Shown here: in pieces, positions 1 through 5,863 of the stretch
How the letters are laid out: each line of letters begins with the position of its first letter
Numbering within the stretch: the first letter of the stretch is position 1
Virus record (IMG/VR): IMGVR_UViG_3300022745_000098
Location: 1 to 36,872 of that record
Strand: one strand, 5' to 3'
DNA: 36,872 nt
Source: a virus
Notes under the pieces: generated by a model
Seen by the model: only the letters and a program-made list of their open reading frames with translations
What the model was told of the DNA's origin: nothing
Database searches by the model: none
Program-made: the position numbers and the translations under genes

Positions 1-104
1 TAGCCGGAGCCGTAGCCGTAGCCGTAGCCGTCGCCGGAGCCGGAGCCGTAGCCGGAGCCGTAGCCGGAGCCGTCGCCGGAGCCGGAGCCGTCGCCGTAGC
101 TCAC
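1..104 (-). CDS. N-terminal part of a Gly-X repeat / coiled-coil protein (runs off the left edge)
   Basis: Reading leftward, GTG at 104-102 overlaps the TGA stop of the upstream gene (GTGA). The frame then encodes about 34 residues of alternating glycine and Tyr, Ser or Asp, with no stop before position 1. If the window is circular, the next codon is made of bases 36872, 1 and 2 (TAC, Tyr). The frame then joins exactly to the open frame ending at 36545, giving a protein of about 143 residues: a flexible Gly-X head followed by a charged coiled coil. The function is unknown. The N-terminal repeat is low complexity and would be disordered or sticky. The GTGA coupling and the position in the recombination operon support expression. 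The join is inferred, not seen directly. Confidence 0.55.
   Translation of the reverse strand, partial: MSYGDGSGSGDGSGYGSGYGSGSGDGYGYGYGSG
3..98. repeat. Hexanucleotide tandem repeat (GCCGNN)16
   Basis: Sixteen uninterrupted 6-bp units of form gcc+gta, gcc+gga or gcc+gtc. On the minus strand each unit is a constant GGC (Gly) plus TAC (Tyr), TCC (Ser) or GAC (Asp). All unit differences fall in the second codon and change the amino acid. Gain or loss of units keeps the frame, so length variation in the encoded protein would be tolerated. Confidence 0.9.
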
Positions 105-418
105 GGCTTCCACGCCGAGGCTCCTTCGATCTGCTTCGCGGCATCGGCCGAGCACGGGAGGATCTCGATCCAGCCCTTGAGGCGGTGACCGTCGACGGAC
201 GCCGCGATCGCGCTGTTCGCCGCGTCGAGGCCCTTCGTCGCGATCTCGCTCAGCGTGTTCGCGCCGCGCCAGCGCCAGAGGCGGCGCGCGCCGTCGAGCA
301 CGACCTCGTCACCCTCCCTCGAGCGGAGCGTGCCGAAGTGCACGCCCGCGCTGAACGTGCGCACGATCACCTTCTGGGACTGGGTCTTCTTCGTCGCGGT
401 CTTCTTCTTCGTCGCCAT
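101..418 (-). CDS. DUF6948-like small phage protein
   Basis: A 105-residue protein with a lysine/threonine-rich N-terminus, then a compact domain whose core (VIVRTFSAGVHFG, a following VVLDGARRLWRWRGA, and a late IEILPCSADAAK) resembles the DUF6948 family found in many phages. No activity is known for that family. Two in-frame ATGs exist at 424 and 418. The AGGAG at 425-429 touches the first but lies six bases from the second, so 418 is the better start. It sits between the SSB-like gene upstream and the Gly-X repeat gene, which it overlaps by GTGA at its stop. The 108-bp gap upstream (419-526) holds only the ribosome site as far as I can see. Confidence 0.75.
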   Translation of the reverse strand: MATKKKTATKKTQSQKVIVRTFSAGVHFGTLRSREGDEVVLDGARRLWRWRGANTLSEIATKGLDAANSAIAASVDGHRLKGWIEILPCSADAAKQIEGASAWKP

Positions 419-526
419 GGTCATCTCCTGTGGAGTGAGAAATAGAGCCGGTGCTGGGCACCTACCGGCGGAGGCCCGAACCCGAACGCGCGCGAGGAGG
501 GTGCGCGGCGCGGGTGCCCGGAGGGG

Positions 527-958
527 TCAGAAGGGGATGCGGTCGCCCTTCTTCTCGGGCTCGGCCTTCGTCTGCTTGGCCAAGTTCGCGAACCGCTGCG
601 CGAACGCGCGCTTGCTGCGGTCGTCGAGCGGGTCCTTGATCGTCACCGTGCCGCCGGTCACGATCTCGACGCGCATCTTCTCCTTGCCCTCCCACTGCTC
701 GTAGCTGACGCGCACGTCGCACTCCCGCGAGCCGAGCCCCTGGAGGTCGGCGAGGTTGTCGCCCTCCCACCCGAGCGCGCGGAGGCGCTTCATCGAGTGC
801 GGCGCCGCCGCCTCGCTGAACACGAGGAACGCGCTGACGCGGTCCCCCGTCTCGAGGTCGACGTCGACCACGATCTGGTCGTTGCCGCCCTTGGTCGTCC
901 CGTACTGCTCCGAGCCCGCGACCGCCCGACCCTTGAACACACCCGCGTTGATAGCCAT
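527..958 (-). CDS. SSB-like / DUF669-like single-stranded DNA-binding protein
   Basis: A 143-residue protein. Its N-terminal part is beta-rich, with a conserved-looking WEGK region, and it ends in KGDRIPF, resembling the acidic IPF tail by which SSB-type proteins dock partner enzymes. It lies directly downstream of the nuclease and RecT-like annealing genes, as phage ssDNA-binding proteins often do, so a role in coating ssDNA during recombination or replication is likely. The ATG at 958 is preceded by AGGAAGGCAGG and sits one base after the stop of the nuclease gene. A longer open frame to 1021 lacks this support. The assignment rests on tail motif and context; I cannot confirm an OB fold from sequence alone. 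Confidence 0.65.
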   Translation of the reverse strand: MAINAGVFKGRAVAGSEQYGTTKGGNDQIVVDVDLETGDRVSAFLVFSEAAAPHSMKRLRALGWEGDNLADLQGLGSRECDVRVSYEQWEGKEKMRVEIVTGGTVTIKDPLDDRSKRAFAQRFANLAKQTKAEPEKKGDRIPF

Positions 959-959
959 G

Positions 960-1673
960 TCAGCCTGCCTTCCTGATCTGGTACAGCCCGCACGCACCGC
1001 GCGCCGGGCACCACTCGCCATCGCAGTGCTCGCCCGGCTCCGGCCAGGCGTCTGCGATGGCTCCCACGTCGCGGCGGATTCCCTCCGTCACACGCCGCAA
1101 GTCGTTGGCGTCGAGCTCCCGGCGCATGCCGTCCTCGATGCCGTAGTCCGTCACGTGCAGCGGCCGGAGCACGACGCTCTCCACGCCGTACGCACGCGCG
1201 GCGAACAGCCCGAGCCACTCCATCTGCGGCCAGACGGAGTCCGTGACGGCCTTCCCCGTCTTCCAGTCGTAGACGTGGACCACTCCGCCCTCGCGCACCA
1301 CGAAGTCCGCGGAGCCAGCGATCTCGTCGTCGGTCTTGCCGTGCTGCCGGTACTTCCGGCCGATGTTCTTCCCGATGACCCTCGAGGTACCCGTGCTCCA
1401 GTCGTACGCGAACGCCACCTCGGCCTGCGGCGCCGTCGGGAAGTCCTGCGCGTCGAGCCACGCCGTGGCGTGGTTCAGGCGGTCCAGGAGCCACTTCGTG
1501 CCCTTGATGGCCATCGGCACGACCGCGGGGTCCACGACGCCCGCGATGGCATCGTGGAACCGCTGCCCGTACTCCGCCGCGCGACCCGGCGGGGTGTTGT
1601 CCCACGGGGTCGCGTCGCGGAACGGGTACTGACACCGCGGGAGCAGGCCGGCCTTGGAGGCGGAGACCCTCAC
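960..1673 (-). CDS. PD-(D/E)XK exonuclease, Cas4/RecB-like with candidate Fe-S cysteines
   Basis: A 237-residue nuclease. Visible motifs are G36xxxH40, D123 in GSADFV, D136-W-K138 in DWKTGK and Q150 in the following helix, the order expected of RecB/Cas4-type PD-(D/E)XK enzymes. Four cysteines (C14 near the N-terminus; C217, C222 and C228 at the C-terminus) are placed as in members of this group that clamp the fold with a 4Fe-4S cluster. The likely role is 5'-end resection of linear dsDNA to feed the RecT-like annealing protein encoded just upstream (1670-2479). Start is GTG at 1673 inside a GTGA overlap, preceded by GGGGAAGG. Cluster binding is inferred from cysteine placement. Confidence 0.85.
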   Translation of the reverse strand: MRVSASKAGLLPRCQYPFRDATPWDNTPPGRAAEYGQRFHDAIAGVVDPAVVPMAIKGTKWLLDRLNHATAWLDAQDFPTAPQAEVAFAYDWSTGTSRVIGKNIGRKYRQHGKTDDEIAGSADFVVREGGVVHVYDWKTGKAVTDSVWPQMEWLGLFAARAYGVESVVLRPLHVTDYGIEDGMRRELDANDLRRVTEGIRRDVGAIADAWPEPGEHCDGEWCPARGACGLYQIRKAG

Positions 1674-2479
1674 GCCGCCTTCCCCTCGAGCTGCGCACGC
1701 CGCGCCGAGCAGAGGCCCTTCACGTACGAGACCTGGGCCTCGCCGATCCGGTCGTCCTCACGCGCGGACTTGTAGACGTCCATGAGGTCGGCCACCGTCT
1801 TGGCCTCCTCGATGACGGACACGTAGACCCGCACGATGCGGTCGAGCTCCTCCGGCGTGGCCTCGTACTTCGGCTCGCTCGGCGGCGCCGGCGGCGTCTC
1901 GGTCGGCAGCTCCGTCACGACGGCGTAGGTCCCGCGCACCGGCTCCCGCGAGAGCTCATCCGGGTCGTAGATGCCCATGAGCAAGTCCGGGTAGACCGCC
2001 CGCGCGAGCGCCGTGATGCAGCGCGCCCGGAGCATCGCCGCCGGGTACTTCCGCCAGTTGTCCTTGTTCGTGCTCCCTGCCCGCTGCGCGTCCTCCCACG
2101 AGAACGACATCGACGTCGGCGACGGCTCGCCCACGCGCTGCGTCTCGTAGCGCGCGACCTTGTCCGTCGACTCGACCATCCGGAAGTACGCGCAGACGTC
2201 CTTGCGGCTCTTGCAGAGCCCCGCCATCGCGTCGGCGGAGAGGGTTGGACGACCTTCGATAACGTGGAGTCCACGGAGGCTCTGCATCATCGACAGCCCG
2301 AGTTCCCGCCCCGTGGCGATGAGCGCGAACGCCGCCTCGGGGCTCTTGATGCCGGGGAACAGCCTCGACTCGACGAGCGCCTTCGCCACCTGCATCGCGT
2401 CCACGAAGCTCGACGGCTCGAACGCCCGCGACGCCGCGATCTGCTGCTGCTCCTCGTGCTTGACCATCGCGCTCATCAC
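1670..2479 (-). CDS. RecT-like single-strand annealing protein
   Basis: A 269-residue protein resembling the RecT/Bet-like annealing proteins. The N-terminal half carries the family's typical blocks: a segment around ELGLSMMQSLRGLHVIEGRP, LSADAM, a central FSWEDAQRAG, then NWRKYPAAMLRARCITALAR and YDPDEL. Such proteins pair complementary ssDNA exposed by the partner exonuclease (960-1673). The C-terminal 90 residues, after a proline-rich linker, are helical and probably mediate oligomer or partner contacts. The start is either GTG at 2479 or the next codon ATG at 2476; both overlap the stop of the upstream small gene, and GGGGAAGG lies just before. Together with the SSB-like gene this makes a Red-type recombination module. 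Confidence 0.85.
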   Translation of the reverse strand: MMSAMVKHEEQQQIAASRAFEPSSFVDAMQVAKALVESRLFPGIKSPEAAFALIATGRELGLSMMQSLRGLHVIEGRPTLSADAMAGLCKSRKDVCAYFRMVESTDKVARYETQRVGEPSPTSMSFSWEDAQRAGSTNKDNWRKYPAAMLRARCITALARAVYPDLLMGIYDPDELSREPVRGTYAVVTELPTETPPAPPSEPKYEATPEELDRIVRVYVSVIEEAKTVADLMDVYKSAREDDRIGEAQVSYVKGLCSARRAQLEGKAA

Positions 2480-2634
2480 GCCACCTTCCCCTTCGCCGCC
2501 TCGTAGAGCGCGTCTTCCAGGTCGCCCACCTGCTTCTCGAGCTGGCGGACGCGCGCCCAGGCGTCGTCGCGCTCGCGGACGATGCGCCGCACGCTCTCCA
2601 GGAGCGCCTCCAGGTCCTTGATCTGCTCGTTCAT
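2476..2634 (-). CDS. Small coiled-coil protein
   Basis: A 52-residue protein, almost wholly a charged amphipathic helix (MNEQIKDLEALLESVR at the start, QLEKQVGDLEDALYE later), hence probably a dimeric coiled coil. No family recognised. The ATG at 2634 has a near-perfect AGGAGG seven bases upstream and overlaps the stop of the preceding gene, which decides the start against a longer open frame to 2928. It is translationally coupled to the RecT-like gene, so it may be an accessory factor of recombination or a small regulator. This is inference from position only. Confidence 0.7.
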   Translation of the reverse strand: MNEQIKDLEALLESVRRIVRERDDAWARVRQLEKQVGDLEDALYEAAKGKVA

Positions 2635-2936
2635 GCTGCTGCCTCCTCGCTGTCGTGCCCGTCGTCCCGCTGCTGCGCCGTGACCGCCTCGTGGATCTGG
2701 CGGTCGTAGTCGGCGATGACCCGGTCCACCGCCGCGATGCGGTGGTCGCCGGGGATGCGCTCCTCCGCGTATTGCGCGCGGAGCTTCATCGCCTTCGCGA
2801 TGGCCTCGACGCAGCCGACGATGCGCCGCGTGCGGGCCGCGCGGACGGAGAGGCGTTCGCAGTCCTCCGAGCACGGCCGGTCGTCGTCCGACTGGTCGCA
2901 ACACCAGGAGCACACGAGGTCGATCCACTCGCTCAC
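2631..2936 (-). CDS. Small Cys-rich (zinc-binding?) protein
   Basis: A 101-residue protein. Residues 9-26 hold five cysteines (LVCSWCCDQ, then PCSEDCERL), consistent with a small metal-binding knuckle. The rest is a basic then acidic helix ending in EEAAA. No family recognised. GTG at 2936 is the start: GGAGG lies seven bases upstream and the codon sits in a GTGA overlap with the preceding gene's stop. It is one of several short Cys-rich proteins in the leftward operon. Zinc binding is inferred from cysteine spacing. Confidence 0.7.
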   Translation of the reverse strand: MSEWIDLVCSWCCDQSDDDRPCSEDCERLSVRAARTRRIVGCVEAIAKAMKLRAQYAEERIPGDHRIAAVDRVIADYDRQIHEAVTAQQRDDGHDSEEAAA

Positions 2937-3121
2937 GACAGCGCCTCCACGTCGTACTCGCGCTGGGCGAGGTACATCGCGTGGAGCGCGCAGACGCGGT
3001 CGCCGTGGTGGAGCCGACCCGGAAGCCGCGGCTGCCACATGTGCTGCGTCACTCGGTGCGTCGACTCCTCCTCGCAGAGCGTCGAGTCTCGCGGGTCCTT
3101 GCTCTCGTCCCAGGTGCACAT
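2933..3121 (-). CDS. First gene of the leftward operon; small Cys/His protein
   Basis: A 62-residue protein with Cys/His pairs near each end (C2, C16, H22; then H38, H39, C44 and H47), which could bind a metal. No family recognised. The ATG at 3121 has GGAGG eight bases upstream; the open frame extends further, to 3307, but would then run through the control region and into the opposite-strand lipoprotein gene. It is the promoter-proximal gene of the long leftward operon, with the putative promoter and operator about 25-50 bp upstream. Confidence 0.65.
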   Translation of the reverse strand: MCTWDESKDPRDSTLCEEESTHRVTQHMWQPRLPGRLHHGDRVCALHAMYLAQREYDVEALS

Positions 3122-3145
3122 CGCTGCGTCCCTCCAGTGGCTATA

Positions 3146-3174
3146 TCTGTAGTCGCGTTTACAGACGTAGTCAA
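3146..3174 (-). promoter_or_regulatory. Putative leftward operon promoter with overlapping dyad operator
   Basis: On the minus strand TTGACT (3174-3169) is followed after 17 bases by TACAGA (3151-3146), a fair sigma70-type promoter aimed at the gene starting at 3121. A dyad, TCTGTA-8-TACAGA (3146-3165), covers the -10 hexamer and most of the spacer, as an operator would. The 10-mer ACGTAGTCAA, which includes the -35, recurs at 5154-5163. A shorter form, TAGTCA, recurs inverted in the repressor/cro intergenic region. No experimental support; the dyad arms are only six bases. Confidence 0.5.
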
Positions 3175-3225
3175 TGGTGCCGACGCACGAAGTCGGCAAC
3201 GTCCGTGGAAACCCCAATGGTGCCG
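3172..3225. promoter_or_regulatory. Stem-loop and 11-bp direct repeat in the control region
   Basis: A perfect 7-bp inverted repeat, TGCCGAC (3178-3184) and GTCGGCA (3192-3198), has a 7-base loop. The 11-mer CAATGGTGCCG occurs at 3172-3182 and again at 3215-3225. They lie between the divergent starts at 3121 and 3254 and may be extra regulator sites. I see no clear promoter for the rightward lipoprotein gene here. Confidence 0.4.
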
Positions 3226-3253
3226 CGTCGCTGGGTGCGTACGATTTCGAGCG

Positions 3254-3595
3254 ATGCGAACCGCTCCCGTTGTCCTCCTCGCCTTCTGCTTCGTCGCATG
3301 TGGCCACGACGCGCAGCTCCGCCGAGAGCGCTTGGCGTCGCCCGACTGTCAGCGCGCCGGAGCGGACCCTGAGACGTGCGGGGGCCTTGGCGAGGCGAAA
3401 GCGTCGGCTGCGCGGGGCCCCAGCACTGGCGATGTGGTGCTTGAGGCCGTTGGCGCTGGACTCAGAGGGTTCGCCGAGGGAGCTCGCTCGTCGTCGGCAC
3501 CCACCGGCTGCGTGAACAGCTACGGCTGCCAGTACGGCTACGTCTGCCTGCTCCCGCAGGGCCAGACGTCCGGCGTCTGCGTGAAGCCGAACTAG
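3254..3595 (+). CDS. Secreted/outer-membrane lipoprotein, probable lysogenic cargo (moron)
   Basis: A 113-residue protein starting with a short signal peptide (MRTAPVVLLAFCFVAC). The lipobox FVAC puts the lipidated cysteine at residue 16. The mature part ends in a Cys-rich segment with GCVNSYGCQYGYVC and a final SGVCVKP, suggesting a small disulfide-rich domain outside the cytoplasm. It is the only rightward gene among the leftward regulatory and recombination genes and stands alone, which is typical of cargo genes expressed from a prophage. Its stop and that of the convergent ImmA-like gene share the palindrome CTAG (3592-3595). The function is unknown; candidates are superinfection exclusion or alteration of the host surface. 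Confidence 0.75.
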   Translation: MRTAPVVLLAFCFVACGHDAQLRRERLASPDCQRAGADPETCGGLGEAKASAARGPSTGDVVLEAVGAGLRGFAEGARSSSAPTGCVNSYGCQYGYVCLLPQGQTSGVCVKPN

Positions 3596-4215
3596 CCCAC
3601 CACGTCGAGCACGACCCGCTCCGGGTCATCCGAGAGCCGCGTCTTCCGCACGCCCGGGATGTCTTTGCCCACGAGCTTCCTGACCGAGAGCGGCCACCGG
3701 AAGTCCTCCGGGCCACGCACGTAGACCCGGGCTGGCGTCACCACGGCTCGGGGGATGCTGAGCACCTCCGCCAGGCGCAGCGCCGCCCACGTCTGCGTTG
3801 CCACCACCTCGTCGGCGAGCTCCTCATGGGTAACGCCGGCCCGTACGAAGGCCGCCACCGCAGGCGCAGGGGCCATCAGTGCCGCCGCGATCTGGTCGCA
3901 CACCTGCTCGAGACGAGGGCCGCGGAAGCCCTGCTCCTGGCAGATGATGTGCCCGAGCTCGTGGCCGATGCAGAAGGCCGCGTACTCCGGCGCGAGCTTG
4001 CGGGAGAGACCGATCCGGCGCTCGCCATTGATGACGAACGTGGAGGCTACCGCGCCCGCCAGAGACGAGCGCTCGATGGCATTCGGGCCGAGGATGGCGC
4101 GGGCGAGCTTGAACGTGGACACCGGCTCGGACGGGTCGAACCCGAGGCGTTCGTAGGTGGCGATCGCAAGCCCTTCGACCGAGGAGACGTCCATCTCCCT
4201 TGGTTCTCCCTCCAT
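3592..4215 (-). CDS. ImmA/IrrE-family metalloprotease (antirepressor protease)
   Basis: A 207-residue protein with the zinc-protease motif H85-E-L-G-H89 in CIGHELGHIICQ and a downstream LEQVCDQIAAALMAP block. That block matches the ExxANxFAAxLLMP pattern of ImmA/IrrE proteins, with E103 as the likely third ligand. In known mobile elements ImmA cleaves the neighbouring HTH repressor to trigger induction. The repressor gene here lies 53 bp upstream on the same strand. The start at 4215 has no good ribosome site; ATG at 4194 (residue 8), just after AAGGGAG, is an alternative. The C-terminal 60 residues are not recognised. Confidence 0.85.
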   Translation of the reverse strand: MEGEPREMDVSSVEGLAIATYERLGFDPSEPVSTFKLARAILGPNAIERSSLAGAVASTFVINGERRIGLSRKLAPEYAAFCIGHELGHIICQEQGFRGPRLEQVCDQIAAALMAPAPAVAAFVRAGVTHEELADEVVATQTWAALRLAEVLSIPRAVVTPARVYVRGPEDFRWPLSVRKLVGKDIPGVRKTRLSDDPERVVLDVVG

Positions 4216-4229
4216 CCGAGGGGACCGGC

Positions 4230-4249
4230 CATACCCCCTGAGGGGTATG
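4230..4249. promoter_or_regulatory. Perfect 8-bp stem-loop between repressor and protease genes
   Basis: CATACCCC (4230-4237), loop CTGA, GGGGTATG (4242-4249). It lies in the 53-bp gap between the repressor stop (4269) and the protease start (4215). There is no T-run on either side, so it is not a classic terminator. It could be an attenuating hairpin that lowers protease expression, or an operator. Inference only. Confidence 0.5.
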
Positions 4250-4268
4250 TGGTGCAGTTAGGATCTGG

Positions 4269-4835
4269 TCAGGTCCGGCGTCGCTTGCGGTCTTCGACCG
4301 GATCGTCCGTCATGACGTGAGCGATGCGCTTGCCCTTCCGAGCAGCCAGCTCCTCCTGGATGCGCGCGTTCCAGTGACTGGCAGGGATGAAGCTGCCGCG
4401 GTGCTTGAACGCCTCGCGGGCCAGCGCGTCGGAAATCTCCGCGACCACGGCTGTCGGCGTTCCCGTCGGCCATTCGAAGCGCTCGAGCGCCTGTTGTGCC
4501 TGCGCGGACATGACGACTTCCTGAGTGAACGACGTCGGCGCAGAACGGGCCGGGTCCGGCGCCCGCAGCGGCATGTCCTCTCCGCCCATCAGCCAGTCCA
4601 CGGAGACGCCTGCCGCCTCGGCGAGCCTCTGGACCACGTCGATCTTCGCCGTCGTGGCTTCGCCTTTCTTGTGCTTGGTGCGCAGCGCGCCGATGTAGCT
4701 CTCGCTGACGCTCGCTGCGCGGCACCACGCGCGCTCTGACGCGAACGTTCCGCGCGCGAGCACCTCGTCGAGGCGCGAGAGCATCTTGCCAAGATCCCGA
4801 GTCACCTCGTGAGCTTCGCACGCATGGCTACGCAC
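4269..4835 (-). CDS. HTH repressor (Xre-like, CI/ImmR role)
   Basis: About 188 residues. A helix-turn-helix domain (RAWCRAASVSESYIGALR, then KIDVVQRLAEAAGVSVDWL) occupies roughly residues 17-85. The C-terminal part (from about residue 90) is helical and lacks any S24/LexA-type self-cleavage motif. That fits a repressor inactivated by the ImmA-like protease encoded next to it. It is divergent from a Cro-like gene across an operator dyad. The start is uncertain: GTG 4835 is given; GTG 4805 and ATG 4784 would shorten it, and ATG 4883 would extend it into the operator. None has a strong ribosome site, so the message may be leaderless. Confidence 0.75.
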   Translation of the reverse strand: MRSHACEAHEVTRDLGKMLSRLDEVLARGTFASERAWCRAASVSESYIGALRTKHKKGEATTAKIDVVQRLAEAAGVSVDWLMGGEDMPLRAPDPARSAPTSFTQEVVMSAQAQQALERFEWPTGTPTAVVAEISDALAREAFKHRGSFIPASHWNARIQEELAARKGKRIAHVMTDDPVEDRKRRRT

Positions 4836-4851
4836 GTCACTGCTCTCTGCA

Positions 4852-4880
4852 TTGACTATGCTCGTAATCTCAGCTACGTG
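4852..4880 (+). promoter_or_regulatory. Putative rightward promoter (leaderless cro-like transcript)
   Basis: TTGACT (4852-4857), 17 bases, then TACGTG (4875-4880), the same geometry as the leftward promoter near 3150. A start about 7-10 bases downstream would fall at or just before the ATG at 4891, and no ribosome site precedes that ATG, so a leaderless message is plausible. The -10 is weak. Confidence 0.4.
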
Positions 4881-4888
4881 CATAGTCA
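4853..4888. promoter_or_regulatory. Operator dyad in the repressor/cro intergenic region
   Basis: A perfect 9-bp inverted repeat: TGACTATGC (4853-4861) and GCATAGTCA (4880-4888), separated by 18 bp (4862-4879), so the arm centres are 27 bp apart. It overlaps the putative -35 and the region just after the putative -10 of the rightward promoter, as expected for a repressor or Cro site controlling both divergent genes. The half site TAGTCA recurs near 3170 and 5160. Confidence 0.65.
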
Positions 4889-4890
4889 GC

Positions 4891-5139
4891 ATGAGCACCC
4901 TCGCGGAACGGTTGAAGTGGGCGCGTGAAGCTGCCGGGCTGACGGCTCGAAAGCTGGATCGGCTGGCGAACCTGACGGCGGGGCACACGACCGCGATCGA
5001 GGCTGGCCGGCGGGCCGATCCGAGCATGAGCACCGTGACGGCGCTGGCTGACGCGCTGCGCGTGCCGCTCGAGTGGCTGGCCTCCGGCGACGGCACCGCG
5101 CCGTCGATGAAGCGTCTTCGCGCGCAGCATGCTGCCTAA
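4891..5139 (+). CDS. Small HTH (Xre/Cro-like) regulator
   Basis: An 82-residue protein that is essentially one HTH_3/Xre domain: LAERLKWAREAAGLTARKLD, the recognition-helix region ANLTAGHTTAIEAGRR, and MSTVTALADALRVPLEWL. It is divergent from the repressor gene, with the operator dyad between them, the layout of a CI/Cro switch; it probably favours the lytic state. ATG 4891 is chosen because the domain begins there; an in-frame ATG at 4852 would start inside the operator. No ribosome site is visible. Confidence 0.85.
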   Translation: MSTLAERLKWAREAAGLTARKLDRLANLTAGHTTAIEAGRRADPSMSTVTALADALRVPLEWLASGDGTAPSMKRLRAQHAA

Positions 5140-5153
5140 GCGTGAGCTGCCGT

Positions 5154-5197
5154 ACGTAGTCAAGCAACGCTGAACAGAGTCGATTTTGCGCGTTCAG
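5154..5197. promoter_or_regulatory. Candidate control sites upstream of the rightward early genes
   Basis: The 10-mer ACGTAGTCAA (5154-5163) is identical to the one at 3165-3174. It is followed by an inverted repeat CTGAAC (5170-5175) / GTTCAG (5192-5197) with a 16-bp spacer. They lie in the 91-bp gap before the gene at 5231. I see no convincing -35/-10 pair for that gene. Confidence 0.4.
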
Positions 5198-5230
5198 TGA
5201 CTGCGCGCGCGAACACCACAGGAGTGTCAC

Positions 5231-5458
5231 ATGACCAATCTGGAAGCACGCCTGCGCCTCGCCGCAGACGCCTTCGTCCAAGGCGTCGCCGACGCGATCG
5301 TCAACGCGACGGTCGCGGAGGTCGTCGAGCTCCGTGCACCGAAGGCCCCGAAGCCCGAGAAGAAGCCGAAGCCCCTGAAGAAGGCCGTGGCCAAGCCCAA
5401 GGTCATCGGCCGGGGCGTCTCGCTCCTGAGCGGCCGGCGCTCGTCCGAGGAGGAGTGA
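5231..5458 (+). CDS. Small Lys/Pro-rich protein
   Basis: A 75-residue protein: an alanine-rich amphipathic helix (residues 1-35) followed by a basic Lys/Pro tail (PKAPKPEKKPKPLKKAVAKP) and a short acidic end. The basic tail could bind nucleic acid. No family recognised. AGGAG lies just upstream of ATG 5231, and the stop overlaps the next ATG (TGATG). It is the first gene of a three-gene early cluster that ends at a strong terminator. Confidence 0.7.
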   Translation: MTNLEARLRLAADAFVQGVADAIVNATVAEVVELRAPKAPKPEKKPKPLKKAVAKPKVIGRGVSLLSGRRSSEEE

Positions 5459-5685
5459 TGTACACCGTCCACGCCGCCGACGACTCGGTGCTCGCGGTCT
5501 TCACGGATCCGCTCTACGGCCCGCTCGACGCGAACCGCACCATGCGCAAGCACCCGCGCGCGACGCACTGGTGCGGGCCGGACGGCAAGCGCGGCGGGCG
5601 CAAGATCTCCGCGGGCGTCGCGCAGCCCATCCAGTGGGACCGCGCGCCGATGGGCACGTACCTGCCGACGGGGTGGGGAGCGTGA
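5458..5685 (+). CDS. Small hypothetical protein
   Basis: A 75-residue protein starting MYTVHAADDSVLAVF, with conserved-looking aromatic and glycine residues (THWCGPDGKRGG, PIQWDRAPMG). No family recognised. It looks like a small folded beta protein rather than a disordered one. AGGAGG lies just upstream, and it is coupled to neighbours by TGATG before and GTGA after, so it is part of the same early transcript. Confidence 0.7.
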   Translation: MYTVHAADDSVLAVFTDPLYGPLDANRTMRKHPRATHWCGPDGKRGGRKISAGVAQPIQWDRAPMGTYLPTGWGA

Positions 5686-5858
5686 GCCTCGACCTCCAGG
5701 CCGAGGTCGCCCGCATCAAGGCCGACTACGCGCGCGCCGTCGACACGCTCATGACGCGCACCGAGGAGCGTGACCTCGCCCGCGCGCAGCTCGCTGCCAT
5801 CAAGGCCCGCAAGGCCGAGACCGTGCGCACGCTCGTCGCTGTTCTCCGCTCCGTCTGA
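5682..5858 (+). CDS. Small coiled-coil protein
   Basis: A 58-residue protein, one long charged helix (LQAEVARIKADYARAVDTL, then ERDLARAQLAAIKARKAE), probably a coiled coil. No family recognised. GTG 5682 is chosen from its GTGA overlap with the preceding stop and the GGGGAG just before it. It is the last gene before the terminator at 5864-5896. Confidence 0.65.
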   Translation: MSLDLQAEVARIKADYARAVDTLMTRTEERDLARAQLAAIKARKAETVRTLVAVLRSV

Positions 5859-5863
5859 TCCAG

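Noticed and set aside
3-98. Diversity-generating retroelement template or variable region
   Set aside because: The TAC/TCC/GAC variation suggested targeted mutagenesis, but there is no reverse transcriptase, no second copy and no adenine-specific pattern.
756-1775. Rightward 339-codon open frame across the nuclease gene
   Set aside because: It is antisense to the nuclease, whose catalytic motifs, ribosome site and GTGA overlap are all on the minus strand.
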